Assembly: GCA_964585545.1 (NCBI GenBank) | Contig: CAZPDT010000014.1 | Location: 1-64,000, forward strand | Length of the DNA: 64,000 nucleotides | Direction of reading: 5' to 3' | Source: Brumimicrobium sp964585545 | GTDB taxonomy: Bacteria > Bacteroidota > Bacteroidia > Flavobacteriales_D > Crocinitomicaceae | Shown here: positions 17,624 to 27,198 of the stretch, one piece after another | How positions within the stretch are numbered: the first letter of the stretch is position 1 | How the letters are laid out: each line of letters begins with the position of its first letter | Translations under genes and position numbers: made by a program | The notes under the pieces: generated by a model | What the model saw: the letters and a program-made list of their open reading frames with translations, nothing else | Databases searched by the model: none | What the model was told of the DNA's origin: nothing

Positions 17624-19510
17624 TTAATCTGCTTTTATAACATTCTCGGTAAGCCACTTCCAGGATGGCGTAGAACGGAATGGATATTTCCCTTTAACGA
17701 TTCCATTTTTAAATACCATTAAGGTCGGATTAGATCTTGTAATTGCCTTCATTTCCGTTTCATCATTCTGTACTGTTGGAATAAGCAATCCCGTCTTTTC
17801 CCTAAAGGTCTTAATCTGATCTTGAGATGAAGTAGTAATCAAGATAAAGGGAATACCATTTTCCTTGGCTTTTTCTTCAATCTCCTTTAAGCGTGAAATT
17901 CTACTGAAATTACCTTTATCGAGATTGCGACTAAAAACAAGAAGAATAACATCCTGATCTAGAATATAATCTTTCAAACTAATGTAGGAAAGAGATTCGT
18001 CTAATCGGGTAATGGTATCCTTAATTTCAATTTGTGATGTATCAATATCATCAATCGCAAAATCTTGTAATGGAATTAACGACGGTCCATTGGAGCTTGT
18101 GTCTTTTAAGACTACAAATTGAGATTCATTTTCTTTTAGAATTGAAGCAATGGGTGCAAAGTTCTTTTCTACCTGTGTTAAGTCGCCGACATCTATACTC
18201 GGGTCAAACTGTTGAATTGAAGGCAGAACTGCTGGCACAATGGTTTTGGTTTCACTGGATGAAAACTTCCAATTGTCAGAATCCCCCCAAATTGCTTTGG
18301 TGCTTTCATCTAAAGCGGTTAAGAGTGTATCTTGTTCTGTTTTTGTATTGGTATACACCATTAAGTTTTCATACACACCTGGTTTTCCATTGTTCATTTC
18401 TGCTCTTATATCACTTCCCACACGGTAAGGACGGTAATCTTTGATGGGCAAATACATTAAAACATAAATCACCATAATAAAACAAAGTATCGTTTCCACG
18501 AGAATCATACCCCATGCATTTCCTAGGAATCTTCCCCCAATACGTTTTATCCACAGTGCCAACAAGATGGCAACAGCGGTAAAAAATAGTGGGAAACTCC
18601 ATGAGAAGATAAAAGAAAGGAAGCCGACAACGATAAGACCAAAAACAGAGAATATAACATTTTCTTTGGCGTTATTTAAAGTAATGCGCCGGCGAGAGAT
18701 GAAAATAATCACAACCAGATAGAGCAAGACAATATCTTTCCAAAAACTTTCTGCCGGTGTAAGAGAGCGTCCTATCGACCCTTTCATTGCATCTCCAAAA
18801 CAACCGCAATCACTTACACATTGTGTTCCTTTTACTTCTTCAACGGTAACTTTTCCATTGTTTTGATTCAGTATTGTTACATCTTCATTAAATTCTGCTT
18901 CGGCGATTTTAGCTTCACCCAAAGAAGAGTTAAGTGCATAAGTATCTACGTCCCTAAAAGTAGCATTGGGGTCACATTCTTTGGTGTGCCAAGTCAAGAA
19001 AGTAAAAAACAACATCATTAAAAGCATCAACCAAGTTGTAGCGCGCAGTTTTGCTCCCAACAATAGCATCAACCCAAGAACAATCTCAAAAACACAAATT
19101 AGAACACTGATTAATAAGGCCTGATCAATAAGGAATTCCAATGAAAATGATGGCCAATTGAACCATTCTTTAATTCTATAAGCCAGTGCCCCATCTTCAA
19201 AATACTCTTCCAACTTATAGGCAAATCCAATTGGATCATTGGCTTTAATGAGTCCCGAGACGACAAATAAACCACCGACCAAAATTCTTGAAATATAGGC
19301 ATACAGAAGCCACCCTTTTAAAATAAAGACAACAACAAGTGTACTGATAATAATGCTATAGCCTAATATCTTAAACAATAGTCCATTTGCTTCATAAGAA
19401 GGATGATAACCCAGGACTAAGAAATACAGACCGAGCAAATTTAGAGCAATCGCTACAATGTTGATTACCAATGATCTTCCGGACAAGGATTCTTTTTTGT
19501 TTACAAGCAT
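17624..19510 (-). CDS. DoxX/MauE-like membrane protein with C-terminal thioredoxin-like domain (BT_3928 type)
   Basis: The protein is 628 aa. The N-terminal half holds about eight or nine hydrophobic helices, including a DoxX-like unit (RILVGGLFVVSGLIKANDP, about residues 80-100) and the DCGCFGD motif near 235 that marks MauE/DoxX-like proteins linked to periplasmic thiol-disulfide chemistry. The C-terminal third (about 500-628) looks like a thioredoxin fold (DVILLVFSRNLDKGNFSRISRL, NPTLMVFKNGIVKGKYPFRS) but lacks a CxxC pair. Its conserved location before tpiA supports the BT_3928-type assignment. Function in the cell is not established; a redox or quinone-linked membrane role is inferred. 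It is the first gene of the nine-gene minus-strand run. Confidence 0.85.
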   Translation of the reverse strand: MLVNKKESLSGRSLVINIVAIALNLLGLYFLVLGYHPSYEANGLLFKILGYSIIISTLVVVFILKGWLLYAYISRILVGGLFVVSGLIKANDPIGFAYKLEEYFEDGALAYRIKEWFNWPSFSLEFLIDQALLISVLICVFEIVLGLMLLLGAKLRATTWLMLLMMLFFTFLTWHTKECDPNATFRDVDTYALNSSLGEAKIAEAEFNEDVTILNQNNGKVTVEEVKGTQCVSDCGCFGDAMKGSIGRSLTPAESFWKDIVLLYLVVIIFISRRRITLNNAKENVIFSVFGLIVVGFLSFIFSWSFPLFFTAVAILLALWIKRIGGRFLGNAWGMILVETILCFIMVIYVLMYLPIKDYRPYRVGSDIRAEMNNGKPGVYENLMVYTNTKTEQDTLLTALDESTKAIWGDSDNWKFSSSETKTIVPAVLPSIQQFDPSIDVGDLTQVEKNFAPIASILKENESQFVVLKDTSSNGPSLIPLQDFAIDDIDTSQIEIKDTITRLDESLSYISLKDYILDQDVILLVFSRNLDKGNFSRISRLKEIEEKAKENGIPFILITTSSQDQIKTFREKTGLLIPTVQNDETEMKAITRSNPTLMVFKNGIVKGKYPFRSTPSWKWLTENVIKAD

Positions 19511-19717
19511 TTTTACTGTTTATTTAATTATTTCGTCATATAACTTCTCAAACATAAGATTTAAAAGCGTTCACTTAATAAATTTGGCAAAAAAAACAGA
19601 ATTTTTTATTGCGTTTTCTATTCTTTCACATTCTTCAAGTGTTTTTTACAGTTAATGCTAATTACTTTTGTATATTGTTCAACTGTTTTAAAACATTTTC
19701 TTGCAGAAAAAAATTTA
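19511..19717. other. divergent intergenic region
   Basis: Separates the minus-strand nine-gene run from folP. It is AT-rich and must carry promoters in both directions. One plus-strand candidate is listed at 19663-19670. Confidence 0.5.
19663..19670 (+). promoter_or_regulatory. candidate -7 element (TACTTTTG) for folP
   Basis: Matches TAnnTTTG. Transcription starting about 7 bp downstream would leave the in-frame ATG at 19655 out of the message, supporting 19718 as the folP start. No clean -33 TTG is visible. Confidence 0.35.
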
Positions 19718-20593
19718 ATGAAGTGGAAAGATAATAAATATGATTTAAATAATTACTTTAAGAGTAAGAATAAATTATTTATTTTCCAGCATCCAATGGT
19801 CATGGGTGTACTTAATATTACACCAAATTCTTTCTATGAAGACAGCAGAAATCCTTCATTTGAAATGGCCATAGCACAAGCTGACAAAATGATTCAAGAA
19901 GGTGTCGACATTATAGATATAGGCGGTGTATCAACACAGCTCAATGCAGATTTATTGACATTTGAAGAAGAAGTCGGGCGTGTTGTCCCCGCAATAAAAG
20001 AGATTAAGAGAAACCATCCCAATATATTGATAAGTAGCGATACTTTTCGTTCCGAAGTGGCTAAAATTACTGTAGATGCTGGAGCAGATATCATCAATGA
20101 TGTATATGGAGGAAGATATGATAAAAACATGTTTTCAACCGTTGCTCAGTTAGATGTGCCTTATATTTTAATGCACAGTAGAGGATTCTCAAACACCATG
20201 CAAGAACAATGTAATTATAAAGATGTGGTCTCCGATGTGTGTTATGAATTGAGTCAGTCCCTTTTTGAACTTCGTTCATTGGGTGTAAAAGACGTTATTC
20301 TTGACCCTGGATTTGGGTTTGCTAAAAGTTTAGATCAAAATTATCAACTTTTTGAAGGATTGCCTTTCCTTCAAACTCTGGATTGTCCTCTTCTTGTTGG
20401 CATATCAAGAAAGTCAATGATTTACAACTATTTAAAATCTACACCTTCACAATCTTTAATAGGCACCACAGTTTTAAATACTATTGGATTATTAAAGAGC
20501 GCCTCTATTGTACGTGTTCACGATGTAAAAGAAGCTGTTGAAGTACGGGAATTGATATTAAAATTAAAAAGCAGTAGCAATGGATTTAAATAA
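19718..20593 (+). CDS. folP: dihydropteroate synthase with altered pABA loops
   Basis: Condenses p-aminobenzoate with dihydropterin pyrophosphate in folate synthesis. The start at 19718 is preferred over the in-frame ATG at 19655, which precedes the likely transcription start and only adds a non-conserved leader. Pterin-site residues are intact: NDV after beta4, DPGFGFAK, SRKSM and RVHDV. The two substrate loops deviate: loop 1 is TPNSF instead of TPDSF, and loop 2 reads GGVSTQLN where the family has GG-ST-RPG, so the conserved Arg-Pro (E. coli Arg63-Pro64) is Gln-Leu. The methionine-rich MHM-G segment is MHSRG. The C-terminus overlaps the following kinase by 14 nt. Confidence 0.93.
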   Translation: MKWKDNKYDLNNYFKSKNKLFIFQHPMVMGVLNITPNSFYEDSRNPSFEMAIAQADKMIQEGVDIIDIGGVSTQLNADLLTFEEEVGRVVPAIKEIKRNHPNILISSDTFRSEVAKITVDAGADIINDVYGGRYDKNMFSTVAQLDVPYILMHSRGFSNTMQEQCNYKDVVSDVCYELSQSLFELRSLGVKDVILDPGFGFAKSLDQNYQLFEGLPFLQTLDCPLLVGISRKSMIYNYLKSTPSQSLIGTTVLNTIGLLKSASIVRVHDVKEAVEVRELILKLKSSSNGFK

Positions 20594-22100
20594 AGACTTA
20601 CACAATATTCTTTTTGAGGCAATTCGCGAAGGATTGATTATCGTGAATAGTGAGGGTTTAATTGTTGAGTTAAATAAGCCTGGAACAGAAATGTTTGGAT
20701 ATCAAGACAAAGAACTTATTGGACAGAGCATTGAAGTCTTGGTTCCCATGAAATCGAGAGCATCACACAAAAAATATAGAAAAGACTATAACCATCACCC
20801 TACAACTCGTTCAATGGGTGCTAATTTAAAATTAGATGGCGTTCGGAAAGACGGTAGTGAGTTTCCAGTGCAAGTGAGTCTCAATCCATTTGTTGGAAAT
20901 TCAGGAGCCCATTATATTGTTGCATTGGTCTCCGATGTTACAGAACGTCGTGAAAACGAAATAAAGCTCTCTAAACTTCGAGCGTCCCTAGAACAGAAAG
21001 TAAAAGAACGCACACAAGAATTAAGAGAAAGTGAGCGATTGTACAAATCAATAGCCAGGAACTTCCCCAGCGGCATCATTAGTATATTTGATCGTTCTTA
21101 CAAATATCTGTTTGCAGAAGGGCAAGGCTTGTATGAATTGGACTTAGAGACATCAGATCTCATCGGAATAGATTATTTAAAGCGAATAGATGTCAGTGCA
21201 AGAGAAAAAGTAAAGAAAGAATTGGATCAAGTTTTTGATGGAGAACCTCGGAATTTTGAAGTTGTCGTAGGTGAACGCACCTATTCAATTAATGCTGTCC
21301 CCCTTCCCAATAAAGAGAACAGAATCGATAAAATATTAGTTGTAGAGAAAAATATTACATCTCAAAAAGAGGTAGCTAAAAAATTAGAAGATACACTGAA
21401 TAAAGAACGCGAATTAACGGAAATGAAATCGAGGTTTGTATCGATGGCTTCGCACGAATTTAGAACACCATTGTCGACTATAAATTCGTCTGCTAGCTTA
21501 ATCAAAAAACACCATGAACGGAAGAGCTATGAAAGCATTACTAAGCATGCGGACCGGATTAAAAATGCCGTCAATAACCTCACCTCAATATTGAATGATT
21601 TTCTATCGTTTGAAAAATTAGAAGCCGATAAGGTTGGAGTTTCATTTAAGGAATATGATATACCAAGCGTTCTTTTAGAAACCTTTGATGAAATGGACGA
21701 TATAAAAAAGCCCAACCAAAAATTATTGTACAAAGGTCCAGAAAAATTAACTTTAAAAACAGATGGTTTACTCCTCAAGAACATATTGTTAAATATGCTC
21801 TCTAATGCTATAAAATATTCCTATGACGAGGGGGAGATTATTGTAAGTTTGGTCAATCAGAGCAAAGGCATACAAATTTCAATTCAAGATTTTGGTATGG
21901 GAATTCCGGAAAAGGATCAAAAGAATTTATTCACACGATTTTTTAGAGCTGGGAACGTAACGAATGTTGAAGGAACTGGATTGGGTCTGAACATTGTATT
22001 AAGATACCTTAATCTTTTGGATGGAGAAATTTCTTTTGAATCTGTGGAAGGTCAGGGCACAACATTTTTAATAACTTTACCAAAACGAGAAATTGATTAA
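20580..22100 (+). CDS. PAS-domain sensor histidine kinase
   Basis: A soluble 506-aa kinase with no membrane segment. A PAS domain (about 5-120, with the usual KDGSEFPVQVSLNP end) leads into a coiled coil (about 122-152), a second PAS-like domain (about 155-265), a HisKA domain with the phospho-acceptor His292 in SHEFRTPLS, and a HATPase domain with N box LSNAIKYS (near 405), G1 DFGMGIP (near 440) and G2 GTGLGL (near 466). Domain order implies a cytoplasmic signal such as redox state or a small ligand. It overlaps folP by 14 nt and the response regulator starts 10 bp downstream, so the pair is clearly cognate. Confidence 0.95.
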   Translation: MDLNKDLHNILFEAIREGLIIVNSEGLIVELNKPGTEMFGYQDKELIGQSIEVLVPMKSRASHKKYRKDYNHHPTTRSMGANLKLDGVRKDGSEFPVQVSLNPFVGNSGAHYIVALVSDVTERRENEIKLSKLRASLEQKVKERTQELRESERLYKSIARNFPSGIISIFDRSYKYLFAEGQGLYELDLETSDLIGIDYLKRIDVSAREKVKKELDQVFDGEPRNFEVVVGERTYSINAVPLPNKENRIDKILVVEKNITSQKEVAKKLEDTLNKERELTEMKSRFVSMASHEFRTPLSTINSSASLIKKHHERKSYESITKHADRIKNAVNNLTSILNDFLSFEKLEADKVGVSFKEYDIPSVLLETFDEMDDIKKPNQKLLYKGPEKLTLKTDGLLLKNILLNMLSNAIKYSYDEGEIIVSLVNQSKGIQISIQDFGMGIPEKDQKNLFTRFFRAGNVTNVEGTGLGLNIVLRYLNLLDGEISFESVEGQGTTFLITLPKREID

Positions 22101-22110
22101 ATTTGTCAAC

Positions 22111-23166
22111 ATGAATAAGATTATTGTAATAGAAGACAATCACGAGATGCGAGAGAATATCGTGGAAATGTTGGAATTAGCTGACTATCAAGTTGTGGCA
22201 GCTAAGAATGGTAAAGAAGGGGTTGAATTGGTTAAAAAAGAGTTGCCTAATTTAATTGTGTGTGATATCATGATGCCAGAACTGGACGGTTATGGTGTAC
22301 TTTATTATTTAAGCAAGATCTCGGAAACCCGGTCTATTCCATTTATTTTCCTTTCGGCAAAAACAGAACGTCAAGATTTAAGGAAAGGTATGAATTTAGG
22401 TGCAGATGATTACATTACCAAACCTTTTGAAGAAATTGAACTTTTAGAGGCAATAGAATCGCGCTTAAGAAAAAGAAAGCGGTTTGAAGCTGTTTTAGAT
22501 GCAGACAATAAGTGGAAAGGATTTCAAGATGCTGTTTGCGATTTAACAGGACTCGATGTTTTAAAAGAAGATGCTCAAATAAAAACTTACGGCAAGAGAG
22601 AAAACATTTACCGTGAAGGCGACACTCCTAAATGGTTATATTATGTACAAAAGGGGCATGTTCGCAATTACAGGGTAACCAAGGAGGACAAAGAACTTGT
22701 AACAGGATTGTATAGTGAGGGTGATTTTTTTGGTTATATCGATTTACTGTCCAAAGGACAATATAAAGAATACGCAGTTTCGTTGGAAGGCGCTACCTTA
22801 TCTTTAATTCCAAAAGAAGATTTTGAACAACTCATTTTATCCAATAAAGACGTATCTATTAATTTTATTAAACTATTGGCTGGAGATATTAAGGAAAAAG
22901 AAGATGAGTTGGTAAGTCTTGCCTACAATACTGTAAGAAAACGTGTTGCCAATGCATTAACCAAGTTGTATGAGAAGTACCAAGAAGGATTGGCTTATCG
23001 TGTCGAGGTTACAGTCACCCGAGACGAGTTGGCGAGCATGGTTGGAACAGCTACAGAGTCTGTTATCCGTATTCTCAGTGAGTTCAAGAAAGATGGTTAT
23101 ATCAAATCAAAAGGGTCGTTGATTACCATTCTTGATTTTAAATCTCTCCGGGATTATCGATTTTAA
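22111..23166 (+). CDS. response regulator: receiver fused to Crp/Fnr-type regulator
   Basis: 351 aa from the ATG at 22111; the TTG six codons earlier overlaps the kinase and adds nothing conserved. The receiver domain (about 1-122) has the acidic pair ED near residue 8, phospho-acceptor Asp52 in CDIMMPELDG, and KPF with the conserved Lys. A cNMP-binding-like barrel (about 150-260: NIYREGDTPKWLYYVQKGHVRNY) and a Crp-type winged helix (VTRDELASMVGTATESVIRILSEFKKDGYI, about 295-330) follow. It is thus a DNA-binding output whose barrel may be structural or ligand-binding. The barrel lacks the full cAMP-contact signature. Confidence 0.95.
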   Translation: MNKIIVIEDNHEMRENIVEMLELADYQVVAAKNGKEGVELVKKELPNLIVCDIMMPELDGYGVLYYLSKISETRSIPFIFLSAKTERQDLRKGMNLGADDYITKPFEEIELLEAIESRLRKRKRFEAVLDADNKWKGFQDAVCDLTGLDVLKEDAQIKTYGKRENIYREGDTPKWLYYVQKGHVRNYRVTKEDKELVTGLYSEGDFFGYIDLLSKGQYKEYAVSLEGATLSLIPKEDFEQLILSNKDVSINFIKLLAGDIKEKEDELVSLAYNTVRKRVANALTKLYEKYQEGLAYRVEVTVTRDELASMVGTATESVIRILSEFKKDGYIKSKGSLITILDFKSLRDYRF

Positions 23167-23206
23167 CCCGTATTCCAAGAGAGAGATTATTTGTAACATA
23201 AAATAG
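23164..23206 (+). repeat. 43-bp dispersed repeat, copy B
   Basis: Shares 36/43 positions with the reverse complement of 38514-38556 and 33/43 with 3236-3278, without gaps. As in copy A, the first three bases are the TAA stop of the preceding gene. Confidence 0.8.
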
Positions 23207-23245
23207 CCAAACAAAAATTATATCCAAATACGCGGTCTAGGCATT

Positions 23246-24787
23246 CTATTTTCCTCTCATTTCAACAAAGGGAATTAATATTTCCTCTAGTGAAATACCA
23301 CCATGCTGAAAGGTATCGTTATAAAATTTTGAGAAATGATTCATATTATTGGGGTATACGAAAAAATCATTGTTGCTACAAAAAATATAAACATCTGAAA
23401 TATTGTCTTTGGGCAAATAAGCGAACTCTGGTTTTTTAACCTCAAACACTTCTTTTTCTTTATACCCTAGTTTTTTCCCAATCTTATATCTAAGATTTGT
23501 ATTGGTTTCTCGAGGTCCTACAACTTTTACAGGTTTATTTACTTTAACTGTACCGTGATCGGTTGTTATAATCACTTTTGCTTTTGTTTTTGCAATTTCT
23601 TTCAATATATCTTGCAGGGGAGAATGTTCAAACCAACTTAAGGTTAATGAACGGTAAGCTGCTTCATCATCAGCCAGCTCACGAATCACCTTCATATCGG
23701 TTCTTGCATGGGAAAGCATATCCACAAAATTATAAACAATTACATTGAGGTCATAATTCTTCAATTGATTGAAGTTTTCATACAATTTTTTACCCGCACT
23801 AAGGTTGGTAATTTTTCTGTAATTCATCTTAACATCATGTCCTAAACGATCCAACTGTGCTTGCAATAATTCCTTCTCGTGATTATTTTTCCCTCCTTCT
23901 TCGTCCTCTCCTACCCATAAATCAGGATGCTTTTTCTTAATTTCACTCGGCATCAATCCAGCAAAAAATGCATTTCTTGCATATTGTGTTGCCGTAGGTA
24001 AAATTGAATATACTATTTCTTCATTCTCAAAGGAAAAATACTTGCTCAATAGAGGACGTAAAACCTGAAATTGGTCATACCTTAAATTATCTATAACAAG
24101 CAGATAAACAGGCTCTTTAAGATGAGGAGCCACTTGTTCTTTAAAAAGAGTATGTAACATCTGAGGGCGTTCGCCGGAATCATTTAACCAGTCAATGTAA
24201 TTATCTTCAATAAAACGAGAGAACGAAGCGTTGGCCTCTTTCAATTGCATATCAAACACCTCTTGCATGCCTTGGTCTTCTAATTTAGAAAACTCAATAT
24301 CCCAATTCACCAATCGTTTGTACATTCCCTTCCATTCCTCAGCATTTAAGTTTTCGTTTAACTCCATTCCAATCTGACGGAATTCACGTTGGTATTCCGT
24401 ATTGACTTTATTGGAAACCAACTCACTTTGATCCAAATTCTTCTTTAAGGTGAGTAGAATTTGATTGGGATTAACAGGTTTTATCAAGTAATCTGCAATT
24501 TTTCCACCGATTGCTTCTTCCATAATGCTTTCCTCCTCGCTCTTTGTGATCATCACAACAGGAACAGAAGGTCGAATTTCCTTGATTTTAGACAATGCAT
24601 CGAGTCCAGATATACCTGGCATATTTTCATCTAAAAATACGATGTCATAAGTGGTGGCTTCGCATTTTTCGACAGCTTCTCCACCGCTTTTAACCGTATC
24701 TACGAGATAGCCTTTATCTTTTAAGAATAAAATATGCGGCTTTAATAAGTCGATTTCATCATCTGCCCAAAGAATTTTTGCTTGCAT
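23246..24787 (-). CDS. porX: PorX: T9SS response regulator with PglZ domain
   Basis: PorX controls type IX secretion genes and partners with PorY and SigP in Porphyromonas; in several species its PglZ domain acts on oligonucleotides. The receiver domain (about 1-120) has phospho-acceptor Asp53 in FLDENMPG. A helical linker follows, then the alkaline-phosphatase-like PglZ domain (about 215-510) with metal-site motifs VIDNLRYDQ, nucleophile-region TATQYARNAF near 268, YNFVDMLSHAR and TTDHGT. Length, 513 aa, matches family members. It is divergent from the HD gene with 43 bp between them. Its presence fits the T9SS cargo proteins elsewhere in the window. Confidence 0.95.
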   Translation of the reverse strand: MQAKILWADDEIDLLKPHILFLKDKGYLVDTVKSGGEAVEKCEATTYDIVFLDENMPGISGLDALSKIKEIRPSVPVVMITKSEEESIMEEAIGGKIADYLIKPVNPNQILLTLKKNLDQSELVSNKVNTEYQREFRQIGMELNENLNAEEWKGMYKRLVNWDIEFSKLEDQGMQEVFDMQLKEANASFSRFIEDNYIDWLNDSGERPQMLHTLFKEQVAPHLKEPVYLLVIDNLRYDQFQVLRPLLSKYFSFENEEIVYSILPTATQYARNAFFAGLMPSEIKKKHPDLWVGEDEEGGKNNHEKELLQAQLDRLGHDVKMNYRKITNLSAGKKLYENFNQLKNYDLNVIVYNFVDMLSHARTDMKVIRELADDEAAYRSLTLSWFEHSPLQDILKEIAKTKAKVIITTDHGTVKVNKPVKVVGPRETNTNLRYKIGKKLGYKEKEVFEVKKPEFAYLPKDNISDVYIFCSNNDFFVYPNNMNHFSKFYNDTFQHGGISLEEILIPFVEMRGK

Positions 24788-24830
24788 TGTCTGATTATTT
24801 TTAAATTTACATTTTTATAAAGGTATTGAT

Positions 24831-26084
24831 TTGCATTCAAAACAGAACATAAACAATAAGAGAAAAATTATAAACGACCCAGTTTATGGTTTTATTGCCA
24901 TATCAAAGGATATAATTTTTGATATTATAGAACATCCTTTTTATCAAAGACTAAGAAGAATAAAACAATTGGGACTTTCTCACCTTGTTTATCCTGGCGC
25001 TTTGCACACCCGATTTCAACATGCAATTGGAGCGACTCACCTCATGAACAAAGCTATTCAAACCTTGCGTTATAAAGGTGTAGAAATTTCTGAAGAAGAA
25101 GAAACCAGTGTTTTGTTGGCAATTCTTTTGCACGACATTGGACATGGTCCATACAGTCATACCCTTGAACGGGATATTGTTACGCGTGTTGACCATGAGA
25201 AAATATCTTTACTCTTCATGAAGAAATTGTCTTTAGAGTTTGACGGACAGCTCGACATGGCTATTTCGATATTTGAAGACAACTACTCAAAACCTTTTTT
25301 ACACCAATTGGTATCGAGTCAATTGGATATGGATAGAATGGATTACCTCAACAGAGATAGTTTTTTCACTGGAGTATCTGAGGGAGTTATTGGAAGCAAT
25401 CGCATAATATCAATGCTTAATGTCGTTAATAACCATCTAGTTGTTGAGCAAAAAGGGGTCTATTCAATAGAGAAATTTCTCGTCGCACGTCGCATAATGT
25501 ATTGGCAGGTTTATATGCACAAAACAGTAGTTGCGTCAGAGGTCATGCTTACTTACGTACTCCGACGGGCTAAAAAACTGGTTCAATCTGGCACAGATTT
25601 GTATGCGAGTCCTGCATTTAAATTATTTCTAGCCAATGATTTTGATTTTGAAAAATTAGCGACCAATGATGAACTTCTTATTCAATTTTCATATTTGGAC
25701 GACTTTGATATCATGGGTGCAATTAAAGTGTGGCAATTTAGTGATGACAAAATATTATCGATTTTGTCCAAACACTTAATTAACCGGAAGCTATTTAAGA
25801 TTGAAATTTCGACCCAGCCCTTTAATCAAGAGCGAATTGAACAAGAAATTAAAACCATCAGAGCTCAATATCAAATCAACGCATCTGAAGCAAAGTATTT
25901 TGTACATACGGATATATTGCGCAACAATGCATACAATGAAAAAAAAGAAAATATTAACCTAATGATGAAAGATGGAAGTATAAAAGATGTGAGTCAAGCT
26001 GCTGATAATTTAAACATACATGCATTATCAGAACCTGTAGAAAAGTACTTTTTATGTTATCCTTCATCAAAAATTGAGTTATAA
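24831..26084 (+). CDS. HD-domain phosphohydrolase (SAMHD1/dGTPase-like)
   Basis: 417 aa starting at a TTG; there is no in-frame ATG before the conserved core, and an AAAGG lies about 8 bp upstream. The metal-binding HD signature is complete: HTRFQHAIGATHLM (first His, near 60), LLHDIGHGPYSH (His-Asp, near 102) and LDMDRMDYLNRD (last Asp, near 168). The family hydrolyses nucleoside triphosphates, but the actual substrate here is unknown. The pairing with porX on one side and lpxD on the other is a common Bacteroidota arrangement. Confidence 0.9.
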   Translation: MHSKQNINNKRKIINDPVYGFIAISKDIIFDIIEHPFYQRLRRIKQLGLSHLVYPGALHTRFQHAIGATHLMNKAIQTLRYKGVEISEEEETSVLLAILLHDIGHGPYSHTLERDIVTRVDHEKISLLFMKKLSLEFDGQLDMAISIFEDNYSKPFLHQLVSSQLDMDRMDYLNRDSFFTGVSEGVIGSNRIISMLNVVNNHLVVEQKGVYSIEKFLVARRIMYWQVYMHKTVVASEVMLTYVLRRAKKLVQSGTDLYASPAFKLFLANDFDFEKLATNDELLIQFSYLDDFDIMGAIKVWQFSDDKILSILSKHLINRKLFKIEISTQPFNQERIEQEIKTIRAQYQINASEAKYFVHTDILRNNAYNEKKENINLMMKDGSIKDVSQAADNLNIHALSEPVEKYFLCYPSSKIEL

Positions 26085-26152
26085 ATACTAAATTGTGGAA
26101 AAATAAAGTCATTCGAGTAGTTTTAAACTAACTCTTTTTATATTTTCGAGGC

Positions 26153-27181
26153 ATGGAATTTTCAGCGGAACAAATAGCAGGATTAATTGATGGAGAAATT
26201 CATGGAGAGAAGAACATTTCTGTCTCCGGACTTTCCAAAATAGAAGAAGGTCAACCCAATACTTTAACCTTCTTGGCAAACATGAAGTACGAAAACTACA
26301 TTTACAATACAAATGCCTCGATTGCAATTGTTTCCAAAAAATTTAACCCTTCAAAATCATTGCCATCCTCCCTTACATTAATCAAAGTTGAAGATCCGTA
26401 TAGTTGCTTTGCCAAATTGCTAGAGGCTTATGATCAAATGCACAAAAAGGAGCCCAAAATTGAAAAGAATGCTTTTATTGCTGAAAGTGTAAAAGTGGGC
26501 AAGGCCATTCATGTAGGTGCAAATGCATATATCGGAGAAGGTGTCGTTATCGGCGATAATGTTACAATTTACCCCAATGCTTATATTGGAGATAAGGTAA
26601 CTATAGGCAACAATACAACCATACATCCCAATGTATCAATATATCATGATTGCGTTATCGGTAATTTATGTGTTATTCATGCAGGGGCTGTAATTGGGGC
26701 TGATGGTTTTGGATTTGCTCCAGATGAGAACGGAGAGTTTCAGAAAGTTCCCCAAATTGGAAATGTGATACTAGAAGATCAGGTTGAAATTGGTGCCAAC
26801 AGCACAATTGATCGTTCCACTTTAGGTTCAACAATATTACGACGTGGGGTTAAGATAGACAATTTGGTTCAGGTCGCCCATAACGTTGAAATTGGTTCGA
26901 ATTCAGCATTTGCTGCACAGGCAGGTGTTGCAGGCTCTTCTAAAATTGGAGAGAATGTACTTGTTGGTGGTCAAGTAGGAATAAGTGGACATATAAAAGT
27001 GGCTGATCGTACTCAAATTGTAGCACAATCTGGTGTTCCGAACAATATAAAGAAAACTGACACAACAATAATGGGAACGCCAGGAATATTAATTGATGAC
27101 TTTAAAAAGTCGTATGTAGGTTTTAGAAGATTGCCTTCTATATTGAAGCGTTTACAAATATTAGAAGATAAAATTAAATAA
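26153..27181 (+). CDS. lpxD: UDP-3-O-(3-hydroxyacyl)glucosamine N-acyltransferase
   Basis: Third step of lipid A synthesis: adds the second 3-hydroxyacyl chain to the sugar nitrogen. The N-terminal uridine-binding domain (about 1-95) is followed by left-handed beta-helix hexapeptide repeats (about 100-325), with the family signature GADGFGFAPDENGEF and the catalytic His in VAHNVEIG. Length 342 aa is standard. It precedes lpxC/fabZ by 17 bp in a lipid A operon. Confidence 0.97.
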   Translation: MEFSAEQIAGLIDGEIHGEKNISVSGLSKIEEGQPNTLTFLANMKYENYIYNTNASIAIVSKKFNPSKSLPSSLTLIKVEDPYSCFAKLLEAYDQMHKKEPKIEKNAFIAESVKVGKAIHVGANAYIGEGVVIGDNVTIYPNAYIGDKVTIGNNTTIHPNVSIYHDCVIGNLCVIHAGAVIGADGFGFAPDENGEFQKVPQIGNVILEDQVEIGANSTIDRSTLGSTILRRGVKIDNLVQVAHNVEIGSNSAFAAQAGVAGSSKIGENVLVGGQVGISGHIKVADRTQIVAQSGVPNNIKKTDTTIMGTPGILIDDFKKSYVGFRRLPSILKRLQILEDKIK

Positions 27182-27198
27182 TTGGTCAATACTTAACT

